From: CADEDV01 sp036383515
GTDB taxonomy: Bacteria; Bacteroidota; Bacteroidia; Chitinophagales; Chitinophagaceae
Assembly (NCBI GenBank): GCA_036383515.1
Contig: DASVOE010000048.1
Coordinates: forward strand, 1 to 26,713
DNA: 26,713 bases
Direction of reading: 5' to 3'
Part shown: piece by piece, positions 21,651-26,713 of the stretch
How positions within the stretch are numbered: position 1 is the stretch's first letter
Layout: every line of letters begins with the position of its first letter
The notes under the pieces: model-generated
Database searches by the model: none
What the model was told of the DNA's origin: nothing
What the model saw: the letters and a program-made list of their open reading frames with translations, nothing else
Position numbers and translations under genes: made by a program

Positions 21651-23945
21651 TTATTTACTTAAAAAAATAATTTTCGCAGCAGCTTTCTGCGTTTTATCAT
21701 CATCGCTTATTAAAACAAGATATACACCGCTTGTTCTTTTTCTTCCTTTGTAATCCTTGCCATCCCAAACGGCCTGGCCACCTAACGCTCTTGTTTCAAA
21801 CACGAGTCTTCCATCCAGCTCTGTTATTTTTACAATGGCATTATTGACCAATCCACGTATACCTATGTTGCCGGTATAGCCCGGTGGCACAGGGTTAGGA
21901 AAAACCAGCACGGATGAATTCGTTTCAGTTCCTTCTGTGGCAGTGCTACGAAACGAACAGATGCCTTTTAATGTAGCAAAATATACTTCACCGGTTTTCC
22001 CATCGATCGTTATTTTTTTCACGTCGCTGCTGAGCAGGGGGCTGTTTGTTTCTGTAAATTGATAGATTATTTTTTCTCCTGTTGCACTGATCAGCCACAC
22101 ACCAGTTTTGGTAGCGACCCATTTCCTGTCGGCTCCATCTACTGCAATGCTTCTCACTTCTTCCCCTTTAAATAGATAGTTGGCCGCACTTCCCTGCTGA
22201 ACGATGGGCAAACTCGCTTCACAGCTATTTGCAGTAAATATTTCCTGCGGACACTGAATCACTCCTATACCATCTGTTGTTCCTATCCAGATGAACCCGT
22301 TTTTATCCTTCGCAATACATAACACTTCACTATTAGGGAGGTTGCCATTACCCGCACCCCCACGAAATAATTTCCAGCGATCATCACCGATATTATCAAT
22401 TGAAGCGCCATGATCAAAACAGATCAATCCATTCCCTTTTGGCGAAACGATCCATTTATAATTATTATCATCCACAACAACCTGCGCTGCGGCATTTTCA
22501 TTAATTGAAAAGGGAAGTGAAAAATTTTTCCAGTTGCCGTCTGCTTTGCGAACCTTTACTGGTTGTGATGATCCATAATTTGATACCCATAAATTGTTCT
22601 CCGTATCAAAAGCCAATCCCGAAACCCGGTAACTACCCGGATCGCCAATAGCAGGTTCTACTACATTTTGTTTAAAAATTTCAAACGTGGGTCCGGGCTT
22701 TATATGCAGCAATCCACCACCATAAGAGCCCGCCCAGACTGTTTCATCCCTTTTATCAATAGCAATGGTTATAAAATCAAGCAATGTATCTAACTGCGGG
22801 TAACGAAAACGGTTGATATTGATCCAGCTTCCTTCTTTGAATTGGAAAATACCGTTACCATTGAATTGATAGTTCCAGGAATCATTCACTTCTCCTGCAG
22901 TAGCATAAAAGACATTATTATAAACTATCATTTCGCCACTGGCAGTAGCTTCCGGTGAATTGGGTTTATATACTGTATATGATGATGAGGTGTGATGAGA
23001 CAAACCACCAAACTGGTCGGCCACCCAGGAATCGTTATTAAGCAGAATGGCTTTACGGGGAAATGAAATGGGCGCAAGCTGTGCTATTATTTTGAAAACA
23101 GTTCCATCCGCATTTAATATCACTACTCTTCCGGCATTATTCAATTGCTGGCAGAGCTGTATTTTATTTCCTGTATAGTTACTGCTGATCATTGGCCATC
23201 CATCGGCATAGAACAAGGACCAGTTGTTTCCATTCTGTACAAATAAGGAATCATTTTTTGCCACTATCACTTTACCCGCAATCGTAAATACGTTTTTACA
23301 GGCTCCCGGCGATAGCCCATTGGCCCCACCCAGGAGTTGCCAGTTATTATAATTGGCGAGATTGGGGGTGTTGATGGCCGCTTTTTTTAACCCCTCTTCC
23401 GTAGCAGCATAATAAAAACTGGCGTCGCTGGTAAACCCATTTACTTTTACAGGGTTACCATTATTACCAATAAACCAGGAATCTTTGACCTCGTATTTCT
23501 CACCATCAATAACAATTACACCAAGACCCGTAGAGAGATAGTAGTTTTTATTAAGCGGATAAATATTATAAATGCTTTTATCGCCAATCACATTGTCTCT
23601 TTTTATATCCGGTACATTGTAAATATCATTGCGATAAATGATATCGATATTGCTGTTGCTGTAGGCTATAAATAATTTGTTGCTGGTTTCATCATATTTT
23701 ATAGTGTTTACTCCTGTTTCGTTCAGCCCGGTAACCCGGCTTAACCGTTCAACAGAGTTATTGGTTTCATCAACCACAAACAAACTATAGGGAGTAGCAC
23801 AATACACTTTATTATCACCTGCTGTGACATCAATAGCACTATTATAAGGCAGGTGTTCCCGCCACATTCCCAGGGGTGGGATGGGTAGCTGAGCCATTGC
23901 AGAACTGACATATAAAAAAAACAGTACAAAGCTTAAACGTCTCAC
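21651..23945 (-). CDS. porZ: Type IX secretion system protein PorZ-like (764 aa)
   Basis: Surface beta-propeller protein of the type IX secretion system. In Porphyromonas, PorZ belongs to the attachment complex that joins A-LPS to secreted cargo. Seen: a Sec signal (MRRLSFVLFFLYVSSAMAQ), then LGMWREHLPYNSAIDVTAGD, typical of PorZ N-termini. Two propeller-like regions of short repeats follow (for example DETVWAGSYGGGLLHI, ENNLWVSNYGS, NGFIWIGTTDGIGVIQCP, DRKWVATKTGVWLIS). The C-terminal sorting-type domain has VLVFPNPVPPGYTG and SGVYLVLISDD. The start is GTG at 23945, four bases behind a perfect -7 box. Linkage to recO supports the call, as that pairing is, to my knowledge, common in Bacteroidota. 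Part of a leftward operon with recO. Confidence 0.85.
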   Translation of the reverse strand: MRRLSFVLFFLYVSSAMAQLPIPPLGMWREHLPYNSAIDVTAGDNKVYCATPYSLFVVDETNNSVERLSRVTGLNETGVNTIKYDETSNKLFIAYSNSNIDIIYRNDIYNVPDIKRDNVIGDKSIYNIYPLNKNYYLSTGLGVIVIDGEKYEVKDSWFIGNNGNPVKVNGFTSDASFYYAATEEGLKKAAINTPNLANYNNWQLLGGANGLSPGACKNVFTIAGKVIVAKNDSLFVQNGNNWSLFYADGWPMISSNYTGNKIQLCQQLNNAGRVVILNADGTVFKIIAQLAPISFPRKAILLNNDSWVADQFGGLSHHTSSSYTVYKPNSPEATASGEMIVYNNVFYATAGEVNDSWNYQFNGNGIFQFKEGSWININRFRYPQLDTLLDFITIAIDKRDETVWAGSYGGGLLHIKPGPTFEIFKQNVVEPAIGDPGSYRVSGLAFDTENNLWVSNYGSSQPVKVRKADGNWKNFSLPFSINENAAAQVVVDDNNYKWIVSPKGNGLICFDHGASIDNIGDDRWKLFRGGAGNGNLPNSEVLCIAKDKNGFIWIGTTDGIGVIQCPQEIFTANSCEASLPIVQQGSAANYLFKGEEVRSIAVDGADRKWVATKTGVWLISATGEKIIYQFTETNSPLLSSDVKKITIDGKTGEVYFATLKGICSFRSTATEGTETNSSVLVFPNPVPPGYTGNIGIRGLVNNAIVKITELDGRLVFETRALGGQAVWDGKDYKGRKRTSGVYLVLISDDDKTQKAAAKIIFLSK

Positions 23946-23949
23946 TGTT

Positions 23950-23957
23950 CAAAAGTA
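23950..23957 (-). promoter_or_regulatory. -7 promoter element touching the GTG start of porZ
   Basis: The minus strand reads TACTTTTG, a perfect TAnnTTTG, followed by AACA and the GTG start of porZ at 23945. The expected transcription start coincides with the GTG, so the mRNA is probably leaderless. Confidence 0.55.
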
Positions 23958-23999
23958 TCACAATCGGGTATCTTTTTGAACATGGCGGGTATGTTGTAA

Positions 24000-24060
24000 C
24001 AGTTGCCTTAAAAAAGGGCATGTCAGTTTCCGTGCATGTTCCCGGCAGTTGCCTTTTTTT
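24000..24060. repeat. Direct repeat and hairpin-like region between porZ and MMPL genes
   Basis: CAGTTGCCTT occurs at 24000-24009 and 24046-24055. An A run with GGGC (24010-24019) can pair with GCCTTTTTTT (24051-24060) around an inner GCATG/CATG stem. It resembles a degenerate terminator on the plus strand, though no plus-strand gene ends nearby. Confidence 0.3.
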
Positions 24061-24132
24061 GCCTTTCTTTGCTGCTTTAAATCGTAAAAGGTTACTGATT
24101 TTTATTATTAGTAGTTTATCAATTTGAATAAT

Positions 24133-26460
24133 ATGTGGCTTCGTCTCGGACAATTTATCCTGAAATACCGCTTTCCTCTCTTATTCATCCTGGCTTTATC
24201 CTCTGCTATTATGGGATACTGGGCCAGCAAGATGCAGATCAGTTATGATTTTTCAAGGGCCATCCCTACTGACAACCCTAAATACAAAGCTTACCAGGAA
24301 TTCAGAAAAAAGTTTGGCGAGGATGGCAATCTTCTGGTGATAGGCATACAAACGGAGAAATTGTTTGAAGAAAAATTGTTTAATGATTACGCTGCGTTAC
24401 AAAAGGATCTGAAAAAAGTAAATGGTGTTGAGGACATCATATCCATACCTTCGGCGGTTACCCTTTTAAAAGATTCAGCTACTGAAAAACTGAAGGCGGC
24501 GCCTATCTTTCCTGATAAAATAATGACGCAGGCAGAGATCGATAGCAGTGCTGCTGTCTTTCTAAACCTTCCTTTTTACCAGCACCTGCTTTACAATCCT
24601 GATACACATGCCTGGCTGATGGGAGTTCGTATCAACAAAGCAATACTGAATACAAAAAACAGGAATGGCGTTGTTGAAAATATAAGATTGCTGGCAGAAA
24701 AATTCGGAACAAATAATAATATCGACATGCACCTGAGTGGTTTACCACTTATCCGGACAGATCTTTCTACACGGATCGTCAATGAAATGCGCTGGTTTCT
24801 TATTGCATCCGTTGTCCTGTCTGCATTGATATTATTATTATTCTTTCGCTCTGTCAGTTCCATGCTTTTATCGCTGGCCGTTGTTATCATGGGAGTGATG
24901 TGGAGCCTGGGTATTATGTATTTACTGGGTTATAAGATCACACTGCTTACTGCATTGATTCCACCACTACTTGTGGTGATAGGTATTCCAAATTGTATTT
25001 ATTTTCTGAACAAGTTTCACACCACTTATAGCGAAACAGTTGATAAACGCCAGGCATTAGTAACCATGGTTAGCCGGATGGGGATCGTGACGTTGTTCTG
25101 TAATCTTGCTGCAGCCATTGGGTTCGCCGTGTTCGCATTGACAAGAAGCCAGGTATTAAAAGAGTTTGGAGTTGTAGCCGGTATCAATATTATGATACTA
25201 TTTGTGATTTCACTTATACTCATCCCTTCCGTTTTAAGTTTATTACCGTCTCCCAAAGCAAGACACACTAAATACCTTGATAATGCAAGACTGAAACGCT
25301 GGCTTGACAGGTTGGAACGCTGGTCGCTCAATCACCGCCGGTTGATCTATGTTATGACCCTACTTATCCTTATTGTATCCGTGATAGGTATTGGCCGATT
25401 AAAAAGCGTGGGCTATATCGTAGATGATCTTCCCAAAACAGATAAGATCTACACAGATCTGAAATTCTTTGAGAAAAACTTTAAAGGAGTGATGCCACTT
25501 GAAATTGTGGTGGATACCAAAAAGAAAAACGGGCTGGCCGGACCAAAGGCTTTTCCTGTTTTTGAAAAAATAGATTCACTATCAAAGTTTATAGGATCGT
25601 TGCAGGATATTGCCCGGCCTCTGAGTATTACCGAAGGATTAAAGTTTGTAAAGCAATCTTATTTTGAGTCTGATAGTACCAGTTACAGTATGCCCACTTC
25701 TAATGATATGTTTTGGTTGGGCGATTATTTGAAAATGAAAAAAGATAGCGGAAGTGTCAATGAATTTACCCGGCTGGTGGCAACATTTATGGACACCGCC
25801 AAACAGGAAACCCGTATCAGCGTATCAATGGCTGATGTAGGAAGCGTAAGGCTTCCGTTTATTCTCGATACTATTCAGCAACGTGCAGAGCAAATCTTTC
25901 CGACAGATAAATACAGGGTAGAATTGACCGGCACCAGTGTCACCTTTCTCGAAGGAAGCAGTTATATCATCAATGGATTAAAAGAAAGTATTGGCTGGGC
26001 ATTCCTACTGATAGCCTTATGTATGCTGTACCTGTTCCGGTCGTTCAGAATATTGGTTTGTTCATTAATTCCTAATATAATCCCACTGGTAATAACTGCC
26101 GGGGTCATGGGCTGGACAGGCATTGCTATTAAACCCTCTACCGTACTGGTGTTTAGTGTAGCATTAGGAATCGCCATTGATGTCACTATCCGCTTCCTCG
26201 TGAATTATAAACAGGAACTCCACCGTCATAACTATGATATGAAAACAACGGTTATTGAAACGATACACAGTACGGGCATCAGCATTATCTACACATCCCT
26301 GGTACTGATTGCTGGATTCATTATCTTTTGTTTCAGCGGTTTTGGTGGCACCCAAGCCCTGGGATGGCTTACCTCCCTCACACTCGTAACAGCCACCATC
26401 ACCAATCTTGTGCTATTGCCCGCATTACTGATAAGTATGGGAGAAAAATCTAAAAAATAA
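24133..26460 (+). CDS. MMPL/RND-superfamily exporter (about 775 aa)
   Basis: Inner-membrane transporter of the MMPL (HAE3-like) branch of RND pumps, usually linked to export of lipids or other hydrophobic compounds. Two repeats of one helix plus a large periplasmic loop plus five helices are seen. Helix 1 is at about residues 13-30. The first loop carries ISYDFSRAIPTDNPKYKAYQ and FGEDGNLLVIGIQ. Helices 2-6 lie around 220-375, with PPLLVVIGIPNCIYFLNKFH. The second helix-loop starts near RRLIYVMTLLILIVSVIGIG, and the last helix bundle starts near ESIGWAFLLIALCMLYLFRS and includes VALGIAIDVTIRFLVNY, the segment that usually carries the proton-relay Asp. ATG at 24133 is used; an in-frame TTG at 24124 is possible. 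No membrane-fusion or outer-membrane partner lies beside it. Divergent from porZ. Confidence 0.9.
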   Translation: MWLRLGQFILKYRFPLLFILALSSAIMGYWASKMQISYDFSRAIPTDNPKYKAYQEFRKKFGEDGNLLVIGIQTEKLFEEKLFNDYAALQKDLKKVNGVEDIISIPSAVTLLKDSATEKLKAAPIFPDKIMTQAEIDSSAAVFLNLPFYQHLLYNPDTHAWLMGVRINKAILNTKNRNGVVENIRLLAEKFGTNNNIDMHLSGLPLIRTDLSTRIVNEMRWFLIASVVLSALILLLFFRSVSSMLLSLAVVIMGVMWSLGIMYLLGYKITLLTALIPPLLVVIGIPNCIYFLNKFHTTYSETVDKRQALVTMVSRMGIVTLFCNLAAAIGFAVFALTRSQVLKEFGVVAGINIMILFVISLILIPSVLSLLPSPKARHTKYLDNARLKRWLDRLERWSLNHRRLIYVMTLLILIVSVIGIGRLKSVGYIVDDLPKTDKIYTDLKFFEKNFKGVMPLEIVVDTKKKNGLAGPKAFPVFEKIDSLSKFIGSLQDIARPLSITEGLKFVKQSYFESDSTSYSMPTSNDMFWLGDYLKMKKDSGSVNEFTRLVATFMDTAKQETRISVSMADVGSVRLPFILDTIQQRAEQIFPTDKYRVELTGTSVTFLEGSSYIINGLKESIGWAFLLIALCMLYLFRSFRILVCSLIPNIIPLVITAGVMGWTGIAIKPSTVLVFSVALGIAIDVTIRFLVNYKQELHRHNYDMKTTVIETIHSTGISIIYTSLVLIAGFIIFCFSGFGGTQALGWLTSLTLVTATITNLVLLPALLISMGEKSKK

Positions 26461-26575
26461 TTGGATTTCCTTATTTTAGTGCAGCAATGTATTTCAAAGA
26501 ATTGTCATCAGATTTCAGGGCTGATAAAGGTTAAAGGCGAAGACTCAACGCCAATTTATTATTGAGGCTATTATT

Positions 26576-26608
26576 GTAAACAGTACTTTCAACCAAAGTA
26601 CTGTTTAC
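26576..26608. repeat. Perfect 14-bp inverted repeat upstream of the last gene
   Basis: GTAAACAGTACTTT (26576-26589) and AAAGTACTGTTTAC (26595-26608) are exact reverse complements around CAACC. It lies 116 bases after the MMPL stop and 22 bases before the next ATG. It may be the MMPL terminator (only a short T stretch follows) or an operator next to the -7 box at 26615. Confidence 0.6.
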
Positions 26609-26614
26609 ATTTTC

Positions 26615-26622
26615 TATATTTA
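26615..26622 (+). promoter_or_regulatory. Possible -7 element for the last gene
   Basis: TATATTTA is one base off TAnnTTTG and lies eight bases before the ATG at 26631. The inverted repeat ends six bases upstream of it, where a regulator would interfere with polymerase. Confidence 0.35.
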
Positions 26623-26630
26623 AAAACTAC

Positions 26631-26713
26631 ATGCACATGAGAAAACTGTTATTGACACTAACAGCGTTCCTGCTATTTGCGGGATCGTTGTTGGCACAAA
26701 AAACCATCACCGG
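26631..26713 (+). CDS. Start of a secreted, probably TonB/SusC-type protein (cut by window end)
   Basis: Only the first 27 codons are inside the window. From the ATG at 26637 the product starts MRKLLLTLTAFLLFAGSLLA, a clear Sec signal peptide, then QKTITG. In Bacteroidota this mature start usually opens a carboxypeptidase-regulatory-like domain at the N-terminus of SusC/RagA-type TonB receptors or related barrels. An ATG two codons upstream (26631) is also possible. It is preceded by a perfect inverted repeat and a near-consensus -7 box. The receptor identity is an inference from the signal peptide and five residues. Confidence 0.6.
   Translation, partial: MHMRKLLLTLTAFLLFAGSLLAQKTIT

Noticed and set aside
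23842..24153. 103-codon minus-strand ORF spanning the porZ start and the MMPL start
   Set aside because: It overlaps the porZ signal-peptide coding region in another frame and the divergent promoter region, and its composition is not protein-like.

Overview
The window looks like chromosomal DNA of a Bacteroidota bacterium, most likely of the Chitinophagaceae or a close relative. Three things point there. The promoter-like elements fit the Bacteroidota -7 consensus TAnnTTTG. A porZ gene marks a type IX secretion system. The protein families present (DUF1501/DUF1800 pair, carboxypeptidase-regulatory/TonB-type barrels, RskA-type anti-sigma factor, VanZ-like protein) are typical of the phylum. 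Most of the window is ordinary chromosomal content, and I see no prophage, integrase, insertion sequence, CRISPR array or tRNA/rRNA gene.

Layout: 1-199 holds the tail of an unidentified gene and a small two-helix membrane ORF. 214-5803 is a run of three rightward peptide transporters (POT, POT, OPT); the first two are each followed by a strong hairpin terminator, and a bidirectional terminator follows the third. 5871-8582 is a leftward DUF1800-DUF1501 operon. 8697-9187 is a scar of two broken genes facing each other: a decayed AlkB-like membrane gene and a cytochrome-c-like lipoprotein with a lesion at its haem-binding motif. 9264-10532 is serS. Divergent from it are a conserved small protein and an exported cyclophilin (10619-11692). 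11761-14223 is a TonB-type outer-membrane barrel, divergent from gcvH (14410-14787). Then come an ECF sigma factor and its overlapping anti-sigma factor, a terminator, and a VanZ-like gene. 16774-17180 has a GNRA-loop hairpin, a 27-codon hydrophobic ORF and otherwise apparently empty DNA. 17181-18861 holds a DUF937-like protein and prfA (both leftward). Two palindromic repeats follow, then an amidohydrolase and an endonuclease/exonuclease/phosphatase-fold protein that lacks a normal start codon. Leftward recO and porZ form an operon, divergent from an MMPL/RND exporter. The window ends in the signal peptide of a further secreted or TonB-type protein.

The genes cover peptide import (three transporters), translation (serS, prfA), envelope transport (barrel, cyclophilin, porZ, MMPL), one-carbon metabolism (gcvH), DNA repair (recO) and one extracytoplasmic-stress-type regulatory pair. 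I found no convincing new multi-gene system. The observations most worth a second look are the start-less nuclease-fold gene, the paired gene wrecks at 8697-9187, the orphan hairpin plus micro-ORF at 16774-16899, and two promoters placed so close to start codons that the mRNAs should be leaderless.
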